In this document: positions 51,089 to 63,600 of the stretch, piece by piece
Position numbering within the stretch: position 1 is the stretch's first letter
Layout of the letters: each line of letters opens with the position of its first letter
DNA from: Desmodesmus armatus
Taxonomy: Eukaryota; Chlorophyta; Chlorophyceae; Sphaeropleales; Scenedesmaceae
Assembly: GCA_007449985.2 (NCBI GenBank)
Contig: VIIQ02000033.1
Span: 62,001-126,000, forward strand
Direction of reading: 5' to 3'
Length of the DNA stretch: 64,000 nt
Program-made: the position numbers and the translations under genes
Notes under the pieces: model-generated
Database searches by the model: none
The model's input: the letters and a program-made list of their open reading frames with translations, nothing else
What the model was told of the DNA's origin: nothing

Positions 51089-53275
51089 CTACAGCTGCAA
51101 AAATTGCTTCAGCAGTGACTGCACCGCATGCAGTTGCTCCTGCAGCCCAGCAATCTGAGCAGCCTGCTCTGTCACGACCTGCTGCTGTGCTGACAGCTCC
51201 TCTCGCAGGTCATCAATCAGCACACCTTGCTCTGCTACAGTGTCTTCCAAAGAGGTCTGCTGCTGCGCTTGGAGGACGATGTGCTGACGGTGTATGGAGG
51301 ACTGCCTCTGCTGGTCCAGTGTCACTGCCTTTTCTACAGCTGCTCCCTCTGCACCAGCCAGCTGCTGCGAAAGATAAAAGGCGGCCTGGCGGTCAGACTC
51401 TGCACAGCGTCGCAGCACCTGTAGCCATACAGGGGTGTCCCAGGCAGCCTGCGTGCAACACATGACGACAGCACAAAGCATTCAGGTCAGGAAGCCAGTG
51501 ACAGTGTTTTGCTGATGTGGGCGACGGCAGCTGTGCAAGCGGGGTTCAACAACGTGACCGAAGGTGCTGAGGGCTGCAGACAGCTGTCCCAAGGACTAAA
51601 CATAATCACTACCTGACCAAGGCAAAGAGTGTTGGAGTAGTGCTGCAGGGACTAAGCCAGAGGGCAGGCTGTCCTGTATGTTCTGCTGCAGCGCCGACTG
51701 TACCATGCCATGTTGTGCTGAGGTACGTTGCCTCCAAGAGAGGAGGTCCAGCAGGACCCACAGGGATGCGAGTGTGTCACTTACCTGCATTTGAAAAAAG
51801 ACGTGGCCGTCATCCACTGCAGTCTCTGCCCCTGCTGAGCAGCACGGCAGCCCTTCTGACCAGCACGACAAAGAAGTAAGGGCTTTGAGACTTGTGAGGG
51901 GCAACAGGGACACCGCTTTGAAGTCAGGGGCACGCACATCAATCCAAAGGGTCCGCAACTGCGTCATAGCAGCCAGGCCATTCATTCCCTCCTGGCATTC
52001 CAAGACAGTGCCAAACAGCAATGCCAGGCAGGTCAATGCTGTGAGCTTGTGCAGCTCAGACACAGCCAGCCCAAGCTCCACGGACAAAACCGTGACTTCG
52101 CACAGGTTGGGGCAGCAGCTGACAAGGCTTGACAGGTCTGCTGCGCCCCAAGTTGGGGGAAAGCCGGGCTCATCGTCCCTGATGCAGAAGGAAGTGAGGT
52201 GTGGCAGCGTGTGCTGTGCCGGAAACACAAAGGGCCACACGCCTGCTGGGACCTTGCAGTACCGCAGCACAAGAGACACCAGGGCGCTGCTTGCCGTGAA
52301 AGCAGAGTATGCAGGACCAGGAAGAGGCCAGTCAAGGGTCCCTGGGTTTGCGTCCAAGTCTTGGTCGAAGTCGAGAGTGCTTACAAGCAGCACAGTCAAG
52401 TGCTGCAGCCGTCCCAAGCCAGACAACAATGAACCAGGCCCCTCAGCGGGACCCACCACTTCTCCATCAATACACAGCTCCTTCAACCCTCTTGGGACTA
52501 AAGACAGAATCCCAGCCTCTACCCGTGCCTTCAAGGACAGCTTTGTGAGGGATGCAGGAAACACCAAACCAGGCATGCTGTTGGGTCCTAGTGCAGCGGG
52601 ACTGTCACGGTAGCTGCTGGGGAGGAACAGCTCCTGCAGCTTTGTGAGCGGACCCAACTGAGCGAGCAAATCAATAAACTCGCTGCACACACTGAGGCTT
52701 GTGAGCTGAGACATGCAGGGCTGCAGGCCCTTTGCAAGGGCAGCCATGTTACAGCCTCCAGGCTGCACGTGCAGATCCTTCAGCAGGCTTTGCTGTAAAT
52801 GCATCTCAGCATCTGGTTCGTCATTGATTGTTTGATCAATTATGTCACATGACAGCTGCAGCTGGGTCAACTTCGTGCAGCCCACAAGCACACCTGGGTG
52901 GTTATGAGCTGCTGAACCCAGCCACACTTTGCACCCAGAACCAAGCACTAGCTCCTGGAGGTTGGGGCAGAGCAGCTGATTCAGTGGCTGCGGGAACCGA
53001 AGGATCTCCAGGCTTGTCAGGTGCTGCCCATAGTTTGAAAGCCACTCCAGGAATGACGTTGCGCGCTGGTGACACTTCACATACAGATGGCTTGTAGTAG
53101 AGCTTGTTTGGCCGCGCAGTGACCAGTATCCGAGCTTCACCTCCTGTGTAGCAGCTAATGCTGCTGCATGCAGCCTCTTGCTCACCAGGCAGCAGCCAGT
53201 CAGCCGATCTTTGACGGGTAAGAAGTGAACTATGTGTTTCAGTGCATCATCTGGCAGGGAAGCAATACCCGACAT
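51089..53275 (-). CDS. F-box protein with LRR-like body and coiled-coil C-terminus
   Basis: Two exons: 51785-53275 and 51089-51448, joined in phase 0 at FFQMQ/AAWDTPVWLQVL (about 616 aa). I chose the ATG at 53275 because MSGIASLPDDALKHIVHFLP starts the F-box directly; an in-frame ATG at 53344 would add 23 residues. The F-box (about residues 5-45) binds Skp1 in SCF ubiquitin ligases. The middle has irregular Leu-rich repeats (LTSLEILRFPQPLNQLLCPN, LTKLQELFLPSS, LTSLKALTSLSCWSE), a likely substrate-binding solenoid. The short second exon encodes a Gln-rich coiled coil (LIDDLREELSAQQQVVTEQA). Substrate unknown. If the intron were retained the ORF would continue to 51596 with unrelated sequence. 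Confidence 0.7.
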
Positions 53276-54168
53276 GATCGACACACACAGGAGCACACGA
53301 GCGCAAGAAGCAGCCGCCTGTTGATAAGTGGGGGGCTGGAACAAAGAACCATGATAATGGAAATGAAGGAAGGCGAACGAAGCTTGTCAGTGGTGGTGGT
53401 TCGGTTTCAATGTTTGAATCGTGCAGAAGCTTGAGATTCACGGCATGGACGCAGACTGAACTATTTACCGCTCAACTTCAACATTTCAGTTTCTTCAATG
53501 CTCTGTGGGTCCCAAGGTACTGCCAGCAAGTGGCTGTCTAAGGTGACTGGCCCAGTCGCCCCAGTCACTGCGCAGTGGGGTGCACCACGTGGCTAAGCCA
53601 GTTCTGACAGTGTGCTGCTGGCCGTGGGTAGCAGCTGCAGGGAGCGCTGGGAATGCTTCTTGGCCTGATAACTAGCCACTATCTTAATAGACTCCGGTCT
53701 TGGCCAGCCCACAAATTGTTGATCATGGCCCACCCCTCCTGGCTGTCCATCGACAGGTGACGGCTTGCCCCCAAGTCCCACTCAGGCACTGGTACATGGG
53801 AAGAACGACTAATGTGACCCAACCTTCACCTTGATCAGCAGATTGCGGGATGTTGAGCTGGTCAAATGTGATCTGTTCCTCAACTTTGCATCTACCGGTC
53901 TTCAGGGTGTCCGGTTTTGCGTATTGGTTGTGCGTGCCGCAATAATACACACAAAAGGCACTCTCTGTCCCCTAAGCAGAAGCCCGACGCAACACGTGAT
54001 AACACAGCTGCCTCACATCCGTCGAATTGTTTTCTCGCACTTGTCTCTTGCAACTGTCACGCTCAAGTGTGCATTTATTTCATTGGCGTATGCGCCTCTG
54101 ATCGCACACAACCCTAGTCGGGTCCACATCAGCACTGAGGGGGCAGTAAACACCAAACAGCAGTCACC
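53276..54168. other. Divergent intergenic region
   Basis: 893 bp between the F-box start (minus) and the purine permease start (plus). It should hold both promoters and 5' UTRs. No repeat or RNA gene was recognised; small ORFs here lack coding character. Confidence 0.5.
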
Positions 54169-57100
54169 ATGGGCTGGAAAGAGGCGGTTGACAGGTATGA
54201 CAGGGACTTCTATGCATCGTTCACCTCCTATTGCGCTGCAAGGGTGGGCAACAGCCCTATGCAGGCCATCGATGTCATGCTAGACTGGACAGCCAGATGG
54301 CAATAGCAGCCCTCGTTGTGTGGCACGTGTGGTGCCCTGCGCACGCAGCAGCTTGCTGCACAACTACAATGACACCGTTCTTTTGGCAACTGCAGTTACT
54401 TCAAAGTGTCAGCAAGGGGCTCCACCCTTGGCAATGAGGTCAAGTCAGGGGTGGTCACCTTCCTGACCATGAGCTACATCCTGCTGGTCAACCCACAGAT
54501 CCTTGGAGCAGCAGGTGGGGCAGCACTAACCCCGATCAAGTCCAGCCACCTTTGTTTCGTGACATGCACGAAGTCATGCATGTCTCCACCCCACCACTTG
54601 ACAGGGCCTGCCATCCTGTTGGTCGAGCTAGCACAAGAAGCTGTTAATGCTCGTTAGCAGGTACATGCAGACGGCACACTGCTGTGATGACATACAAGCA
54701 CTGACACTGCCTACCCTGTGGGCCTCACTTCCTGTCTGCAGGTCTGCCTGTGAAGGCTGTCGTGACTGCCACTGCTCTGTCGTCCACAATCGCTTCACTG
54801 ATCTGTGGGCTGGGGGCCAACTTGCCTGTGGGGCTGTCTCCTGGAATGGGTCTCAATGCCTACCTGGTGTTCAGCCAGGTGAGGGGGCTGGCAACAGTGG
54901 GACGTCACCCATGTACTCAATAGCATTAATGCTGTGGTGCCGCTGCACCTGAGGAGGGTACCGATGGCAGGGTCTGCTGCATTGTAACTGGCTCCTATCA
55001 GCATGCACAGCTGGAGCCCAGCGCCACAGCTCACGACAGCCATGGCACGCCGCACTGACCTTTGTGTCTTATGCATGCTAACCTCAAGCAGGCGTGCTCT
55101 GCTTGTGGACTGGTTTTGTCTGCCTGGCACCTCAGCCACGACCAGATAAAGCCTGACAGACAAACCATCTGTGTGTTGTGCGGCCTGGTGGTGTGCAGGT
55201 GTTGGGCATGGATGTTCCTGTCACCAAGGCCCTGGCCGGCTGCTTGGTGGCTGCAGGAGTGGTGGGCCTGCTGGCAGTGATCAGGGTGCTCAGTGTTGTG
55301 CTGGGAGTGGTGCCAGACAGCATCAAGCTGGCAGTGGTAAGTGGAGGAAAAGAGATATCACACAAGTGATGGTGTTGAGGTGTTGCGCAATCAGCTGAAG
55401 CAATAAATCTGGTGCGCAGTCTAGACGGGGTGCATCCTCAAAGTGGAGTGCCACAGTATGACACTTGTCAGATGTTGCATGGGTATGTAGCTGCAAACAG
55501 CACAGCAGCATCCAGTGACTCAGATGCAACAGGCTGGGGCAGTGCCACATCGCTGACTGTGGGGCTGTGGGTGTCTCCTCCTGAGAGCACTGAGGGTCTT
55601 CTGACACCAGTGCGGCAGCTATGCTGTTTGTTGATATGCACTGTGTGCAGGCGCTTACTGCTTTGGTGCCGTGTATTGCAGGTGGTGGGCATGGGGCTGC
55701 TGCTGACCTTCATTGGTATGCAAACCAGCAAGATCGTCGTGCCAGATGCAGAAACCATGGTGAGCCTTGACCGTGGATGTTTCAGCAGCCAACTGGGACA
55801 GAGTAACCACACCAGCTGCAGCAGTGCTGTGCTGCGCTTTGCTGTGCCCGAGGACCTGATCATGCAGCCCCAGGGCTGCTATACAGGGCATCGGGGAGGC
55901 AACCACATGCATGCAATGCTGGGACCTGCATCTGCTGTCACGCATGCATGACATTGCGGCAACCCAGGTGCAGCCAGGAATGGTCACTGTCATGACTTGT
56001 CAGAAAAGCGCGAAGTCAAGTATGTTCCATCCCTCCAGCAGGCAATGCTGCCATACCGGCTGTGCCATAGCACTCTTGTGTGCACCTCTTTGTGACTCAA
56101 GCTTGGAAGGTCTGCGTTCTAAGGCAAGGCCTTATGCTGCTGCACAGGTGACCATGGGTGATCTGTTGGGCGTTGAACCCATGCTGGCCATTGGAGGGCT
56201 CGCCATCATTGCTGCGCTGCATTTCAGGAATGTGAAGGGCAGCATCATCATTGGTGTGCTGATCACAGCGCTGGGCTACTTTGCCATCAACAGCAGCTGG
56301 CCTACCAGGTGAACTCAGCAGCTTTGGAAAGAACAGTTTTGAAAGGTTGAGGATCACCAGTTGTCCATGAGTACAAAGCACAACACGATCCATTGATCCC
56401 AGCAAATGCGGCACGTGGAGTTGGTTCACGTGCTCCATCTGATGGTTACTCCTGCACAGTAGGCTGCATGTCAGGGTCCTGTTACAGCAGTTGGCAAGTG
56501 GCATAGCCCATTGTCAGCAGGTCACACCCTGTTGGTGTTGACATGCAGCTGGCAGTGGGTGCTGTAGCAGTGGATAGCTATCCCTAAGGACAGCACGGAC
56601 AAGTGTCCAGCTGCTGTTATTCTTCTGCCATTTATCAAGACTGGCATTCTCCTAAGCTGTGCTATGACGAATGCTGTGTTTCGACTCTTGCTGTGCTGTG
56701 CTGCGGTGTCGCGTGCAGCTTTGTGGCCCTGCCACACCTTCAGTTCTTCAAGCTTGACTTCTCTGACCTGTTCAGCAAGACACCCAAGCTCACAGCTTGG
56801 TCGGCAGTGCTGGCTTACTCCCTGGTCATGATCTTTGACATAGGTGGGTCACGGCACACACTGCTCGGTCCGGATGCACTGCTCGGTACTGAGGTATTAC
56901 GTCACTGTTGCTTGCCTATCTAGAAGGACAGTCTTAGTGAGCTTGCATGTACCCAAGTACTCCATCTCTCGACACACTGTCTCGGCAGAAGCTGTGCACA
57001 GGACAGCAGGCAGGGCAGGGGTGTCTGGGGGATCACTTGTAGCCGGCAGCAGCGAGATGAGATCGGACCCACAGGGGTTTGTTTGCGAGCATGCAGTAGC

Positions 57101-58620
57101 ACGAGATATATGCTGCATGCGTGTTCAGGCAGTCCTTGGACGATTGTTGCAGCTCACAACCGGGCTAGGGTTTAGGGTTTGGGCCTAAACCCTAAACACT
57201 AAAGCTTGTCCACAGCCAACTGAGTGCCTTATTACAGTCCCTCAAACGCTGCAAACACCATCAGCCTTCGTTGACCTCATGTCCCTGTGCTGTTGGTGTT
57301 GCAGGTGGTGCCATGTTTGGCCTGGGTAACTTGGCTGGTCTCGTGAAGGATGGTCATGTGCCCGGTGCTGTTACTACCTACCTAGCTGCAGCTACTGGCA
57401 CAGCCCTGGGTGCTGTCACAGGCACAACCCCACTCATTATTGCAGCAGAGAGTGCAGTGGGGATTAAGGAGGGTGGCAGGACAGGCCTGGTGGCGGTGAC
57501 TGTGGCTGGATGCTTCACGCTCAGCATGTTCTTGGCCCCCTTTATGCAGGTAGGTACTGCCCAGTACAGTGGTGATTCCCACACAGTGTTGCTAGTTGGA
57601 GAGATATCTGCTATGGCCATACTAGGTTGCCAAGTGTGCTGCAAAGAGGGGTGTCCCTTTGCACGTTCTGCTCACTGCAAGGACAAGCTCTCCATCCGTG
57701 TCTCCATCAGGGAGCATGACACCTGTCCACCTACCTCTACACCCTGATCGCAAACTCAACACCACCACTCCTGAAGCTACCGCCTTAATGCTGTTGTGTT
57801 GCTGCGTGCAGGCCATCCCCCAAGTTGCCACTGCTCCAGTGCTGGTGCTGGTTGGGGCGATGATGATGGGTGAATCCACCCACATCGACTGGAGCAGCAT
57901 GATTACAGCCATACCAGCCTTCTTGACGATTGTCATCCAGCCCTTCACCTTCAGCATTGCAAACGGCATCTACGCAGGTGAGGGGTTGGGGCTGGTGCAC
58001 ACATCCCCACACATGCAGGGCCTCTGTCATGAAACATGCTTCTAGGGTATGCATGTACTACCGGGTTGCCATGAGCACTGCCGACGTCATAGCTACATGT
58101 TTGTGAGTGCGTCAAAAATACACTTGAATCAAAGCAGTACGTCGCGCAACGTGTATGTATTTGTGTTTGTGTTCTTGCAGGCCTTGTGATGCAGGTCTTG
58201 CTGTTCCTGCTGACCGGGCAGTTCCTAGAGTACTTGACTCCTTCAAAAGCCAAGGAAATTGATCTGATGGAGGCAGAGGAAGCAGCATTCGCAGATCTGG
58301 AGGTGCCCTTGGTCAACGGCAGCCACAGCCCAGCAGCAGCAGCAGACGGCCATCTGTTGCCTCCAGCAGCGATGGGGGCAACAGCGCCCATCCCAGCAGC
58401 AGCCTACCAGCCGCAAGAAGCTATCCCCATAGGATCGGTCCGTAGGAGCTCGTACACGGCACAGGGCACACCGATGGGGTCGTATCGCGGCCGAGGCACG
58501 CCCTATGAGCGTGGGAGCTTCACTATGTATATCAACACCTTTGGCAGTCAGACTAGCCCTGCTGCTCGGGGCCTGCTGGGCAGTGTTACACAGCCGTGCT
58601 CTGAAGACCCGGAGCACTGA
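54169..58620 (+). CDS. AZG1: AZG/AzgA-type adenine-guanine (purine) permease, NCS2 superfamily
   Basis: Ten phase-consistent exons: 54169-54194, 54396-54514, 54742-54878, 55199-55336, 55682-55759, 56148-56308, 56719-56843, 57305-57549, 57812-57977, 58181-58620 (544 aa). The start MGWKEAVDSYFKVS lies in good context (CACCATGG). Family landmarks in order: VTFLTMSYILLVNPQIL, GLSPGMGLNAYLVFSQ, LTFIGMQTSKIVV, AYSLVMIFDIGGAMFGLG, TGTTPLIIAAESAVGIKEGG, AIPAFLTIVIQPFTFSIANG. Many hydrophobic segments are consistent with 14 membrane spans. AZG proteins are proton-coupled purine (and, in plants, cytokinin) importers at the plasma membrane. The C-terminal about 110 residues (Ala/Pro/Arg-rich, with repeated SYRGRGTP-like text) are a cytosolic tail without family homology. 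Intron 7 contains a telomere-like hairpin. Confidence 0.85.
57165..57199. repeat. Interstitial telomere-like inverted repeat (TTTAGGG type)
   Basis: Reads TAGGGTTTAGGGTTTGGG, then CCTAAACCCTAAAC. Two TTTAGGG-type tracts face each other with 10-bp arms (57171-57180 and 57187-57196) around a 6-nt centre. It lies in intron 7 of the purine permease gene (56844-57304). Confidence 0.8.
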
Positions 58621-58928
58621 GCAGCTGGGGTTTGGTGCTGGGGTTTCCTTTTTCCTTGGTTCTTGTCGGACATCCTGGGTGGGTTTGGAGTGGGTTTTGT
58701 TTCAAATGTCGGTGCCGTCCTGTGTGTTGTGCTTGAGTAGGGTGGGTGTTGGTGTGCACATGCCGAGCATGCTTCTGTGATCACACCGTATGCTCTCTCT
58801 TGGCACAGCGTCGTGGTAGCCATGCTGCGGGTTGGCGCGCTGTGTATAGCAGCATCCTGAGCGGGGTGACTGGACACGTGATGTGGTGTCAGCACAGGAG
58901 GGCTGAAGAGCTATTCTACCAGGTGTAA
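58621..58928 (+). other. Likely 3' UTR of the purine permease gene
   Basis: G/T-rich sequence after the stop codon up to the first TGTAA (58924-58928). No separate ORF of coding character; a possible acceptor near 58807 (GGCACAG) was not linked to any gene. Confidence 0.4.
58924..58928 (+). terminator. TGTAA polyadenylation signal of the purine permease gene (candidate)
   Basis: First TGTAA after the stop codon, about 305 bases downstream. Confidence 0.35.
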
Positions 58929-60606
58929 GGCCTCTTGCATGTATGTGATCTTGCTTCCAATACCTGGCGGCAAGATTGTCTCAGAAGAGCTGATTGAGCA
59001 TTTTGGGTTGGGTTGTTGCTCCCACAAGGCAACACACGGTGCACCACGTGCTCGGGAGAAAAAGGTCTGTACCTGCAACCTGTTGTGTGATGTCCTGTTG
59101 TGTGATGTGCTGGCAGTGTTGTTGTCGAGTATGGCTATCGGTTGGCGGTTATGCGATTGTGGTGCCTCCAGCTCTGAAGCCTCCTTTGATGGCCTCAGCT
59201 TTTTGTGCAAGGGGCAGCTTGCAACCCCCTTGTTAGTACTGCACCTGTGTTCTGCTCGAAGGCTGATCAGACGCGCACAATCACATAGGTGCACTTGCTT
59301 GGCTGCTTGCTCTGTCCATGCATGACATATGCCATGCATGTGGCCATGCACGCGGCTCAAACAGTCGTGGCAGCTGCTGCAGCAGCCTGTGCAGAGCTGT
59401 CTCGAGCCTTTGATGGCCAATGGTCGCCCATCATGTGAAGATGACGTCATGCTTGCTGTGCCTACTGTGCTGAGATCAAACTGACCATAGTTTTGCAAAT
59501 GCCATGGCAGGCATACATGCACACAAATTTATCATACAGCTATGATGTATGGTTATGTGGCGGCAGGATGCAGACCCTGTTCAGCTTGATGGGCAGCATT
59601 GAGTTCAGGTGTTTTCGAGGATGTGCAGGGCGTTCAACGTGGCCAGAAAGCCAAGTAGAGTGTGTGCCTGGTGGTGTGTGGCGCAGGCTGTCCATGCGGC
59701 TGCGCATGCCGCTTGTGTTGCTGCTGCTCGTCTCAAAATTCGTTGTGGCAGTAACTCACAGCATGTGTAGCAGTGGGAATGGATCAGTCATCAGCGCAAA
59801 TCGTGCATCGGCGTGTGATCCACATGAGGCAGGCAGATGCTGTTAGGCGCAATTGGGGACAACTGTGCTGGGGAACAGCTGTGGCCCAGCTCACCTACAT
59901 GCCCAGCTCCACTCTATGGGCAGGGCAACAAGTGCCACTGTGGCAAGCACTGTTCTGATTTCAGGTATGCCGGGGTTGTTTGCTGTAATGAGGCTTCAAT
60001 GTGAAGCTGGATGTTTTCCTGGCCCGTCGTGGATGAGGTGGGGAGAGGGGGTACACATGTACAGGCGCACTTGCCCCCTTGTCGTTGCGGTGATGGTGTG
60101 CTACATCATACAAGCACCAGCGGTGCTTGACAGAGCTGTAAGCACGCTATGGAATTCGTTCCGAGCCATCAACTTTCTCGAGCAGCAACAGGTTAGATGG
60201 CATACCAGCACAGTATGGGGTTTTGCTCAGCTTGATAGGAGCAAGTTTGACGGTCCATGTCGGCCAAAAATGTTGACAACAACGTCGTCACGTGCGAATG
60301 CAATTATGAGCTGGTGCGAGGGGGGCTGTCGGTTGCTTTTTTCTCCGAGGGTGACACGTCATGGGTGACGCGGGACAACGCAGGGGACATTGCGAGCAAG
60401 GCAGCCTGTCGCAGCACTTTTTCAAGCTTCTGTGCACGTTTCATGAGCTTTACACACATCTCTTTTTTTACACAATGTCTGCATTGTCCTCAGCAACAGG
60501 TAGCAGGTGCAATGTGGCAGCAAAGGTTGGTACTTGCCACCTCACCCACCTCGCTCACCTTCCTCCCCTCCCTCATTCGAGCCTGTGTCTGTATCTTTGG
60601 GCTGAG
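58929..60606. other. Unresolved region with possible short plus-strand exons
   Basis: No gene model could be built. A few stretches are bounded by splice-like signals, for example 59553-59608 (QTLFSLMGSIEFR before GTGTTT) and about 60114-60192 (AVLDRAVSTLWNSFRAINFL, ending in EQQQ before GTTAGA). They could be exons of a small unrecognised gene or 5' exons of the Rieske oxygenase gene. Phases could not be linked. An RNA-seq track would settle it. Confidence 0.3.
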
Positions 60607-63600
60607 ATGGATTTGTTCCGTCTGCAGGCTGCTGAAGGTGCTCGCTGCTGCAGGACAGGCAGCCAGTTGACCTGTAGGCCAGTGCGCCTGGCCCCTGCCC
60701 AAGTTGGCAGCCTCATTGGCAAGCGGGTGCATGTGTGTCATGTAGCAACGCGTCCCACAACGTCAGTGACTGCACCACCAGCTAACCAGCATGTCAACAG
60801 CAATGACACCCGGTCATCGGCAAAAAGCAGCCCTGGCAAAGCCCCAGCGCAGGAGAAGCAGCAGTACCAGTGGACAAAGCAGGTCGGTCAAGACATATGG
60901 CTGCCCTTGCACATTGGCCAGTGCCACTGTTTGGCCAGTGGCTCGGCGATCCACTGGAATGGCAAACTCCGGCCATGCTCAAAGACAGCCTGTCGCATTG
61001 ATCTCGTTCTCGCTGTCTGAAGCAGCCTGAATGGTTGGCATGCATGATGGTCGCTGCCAGACTTGGAACCACGGAACGCTCACTGAACAAGCATGGGTGG
61101 TCTGCTTTCTGCAGTGGTATCCTGTTGCAGTGGAGGCAGCCCTGGATCCTTCGGTGCCGCATAAGGTGTGTATGCAGCCTCACAGTTAGCGCCGGTCGGT
61201 CGCAACAGCTAGCAGCAACACAAACTGTGCTGCAACTAGTAGTTGAGATTATGGCAAACAACCAAAGCATGCAACTGGCAGGCTCTGGCATGCAGATGCA
61301 TGTGTTGCACCCAAATTGGTCAAACGTGCGCATGCGCAGCATTACCTGCCAGGCAGCCATAGCTGTGATGCTCACTTGCCAAGTGAGTCAATTGTGAGTC
61401 AATTCAAAAGGTTGTGTGTGCCTCTGCAGTGCTGTTGCCAGGGCCTTGACCAGGTCAACTTTCACTGCCAGTGCTGTACAGACATGTCTGTATGCTGCTG
61501 AGCGTCCTGCAGGTTGTGCTGATGGGTCGTGAGCTGGTGCTGTGGAAGCAGCCTGGGGACAACGGCACATGGTCCTGCTTTGACAACGCCTGCCCACACA
61601 GGTGTGACCTCAGCAGAGTGTTGAACGTGCACTTGATGACCTGCAGTATCACAACATGCCGCATGGCTAATGCTGAGCGCGGCATGAGGCACTTGTTGCG
61701 CATCACATTGAAAGTGTGGCAGCAGGTTTGCATCAAGTGGGCACCACTGAGTGAGGTTCAAAAAGTGCCACCAAAGAGCTCGGCAGGGCTGAGGGTGGTC
61801 TGCATGGTCGGGCAGCATGTTCATGCCTTACAGCATTCACAGCGTGTTACAAGTGCCAAATCCCGGTCAGAAAGCATGTGAGATCAGTGCTGTTGCCTCT
61901 GTTGCTGCGCAGGGCAGCCCCTCTGTCCCAGGGCCGAGTGGACACCCGCACAGGCTGCCTGCAGTGCAGCTACCATGGATGGCAATTCAACGCAGATGGG
62001 AAGTGCGCAGGTGTGCCTGGGGTATGGGCGATGGGCTGTCTCACTGCGGCTTCTGCGTAACACAGCATGGTGCACATGGACCCTAGTGCTGTCACGGCAT
62101 TCAACTCGTTTCTCTTACCGCAGCAGTGGCCGGCTAGTAGGCCGCCCATGAGGATACAGCCTTCAAAACGGCACTGCCTGCCTGCCTGCCTGCTCGCAGA
62201 CATCCCCCAGGCCAGTAAGTCCGCCAACATGTGCAGCATCAAGGCGACTCGGGCAGGCGCTCATCCCGTGCAGCTGAGGCAGGGACTGATCTGGGTGTGG
62301 CCTGAGGGAGGCCCTGAGGCTGAAGCAGAGGCAGCAGCAACACCTGCAGCGGTGGCCCCACAGCTTGATGACTCCAGGTGGGTGCAGGCGCGACATGCAT
62401 TGAACTGCGTGCTGTTCTAGTATCTGGCCGACGTACTGGCAGAAGCGTTGCTACGGTTGATACACGTTCCGGAGAATGCAATCATTAAGTTGCTCAGCAG
62501 CCTGCAGCCAGGCACTTGCTGAGCCAGCATGGTATGCATTGATGTATCAGCAGCCGCTTGGTTGGGTACAAACGTACACGCTTGTGCTCCTGGACATGGC
62601 TGTACATGCTGCCTGTCTGCAGCTGGACGAGTGACTTTGGTTGGATCTGGAGGGAGGTGCAGGTGTCCTTTGACTATGCTGTTGAGAACTCTTTGGACAT
62701 TGTGAGTGGTCTGCTGAGCAGGAAGCATCGACTCTGTAGTCAAATTTTGCGTGACGGCACCTGCTAGAGCACACCGCCAGTGTGCTGAGTTGAGCTGAGA
62801 TGCATGAGGAGCGGGGTGCAGCACTGAATCCTCATTCACTGTGTGAATCAGTCAGGCCGGCACTTCAACATCACCCGGTCAGTCGGAAGGGATTCTTGTC
62901 TGCTTATGATATGAGGACCCCAGCATGGCGGCACATGGTAGCAAGTTTGACAGCCTTCCACCAGGTTGACCTGTAGCTTTTGCAGCAGCAATGCCTGAAC
63001 GCCCTGTCATCCGTTCTTGCTGCAGGCTCATGCTCCCTTTGCCCATGACGGCTGCTTGGGTGTGAAGATGGATGATGCAAGGATCGATGCAGCACTCAAA
63101 GTCACAAGGTGGGCTGCACTACTGACCTGGAGACCTGTTGTCAGCGTTACTTTACATTTGCTGGTCGCATGCCTGGACTTGAGCTCAGCGAGGCTTGCCT
63201 GTCAGCAAAGCACAGCCAAGCGGCATATACCCCAGACAGCATCATGCTGCCCTTTCTTCTCCTGCAAGTGCGAGCCTCACGTGAGGACTGTGCACAGTCA
63301 CACAGTCTAATATCCACTGTCCAGTTAGATGATATCTGCAAGCCAGGCTGACGTGGCATGGATGCTCTCACGTGCACCAGGCGCAGGCATCCGCATCCAC
63401 AAAAAGAGGGTTCCTCACTCCTTGTGCAGGCAGGAGCCCCAGTGGGGCGTTGAGCTGGTGAACGACCCCCCAGCCACCGCTGGCCTGCTGGCCACCTTCA
63501 GGCAGACCCACACCTATGAGGCCCCTGGGCTGTTCCATGTGCTCAACGATGAGGGCAAGGGACCCATGGCAGGTGAGGTTGGCCCTTGGGAAACAGCCTA

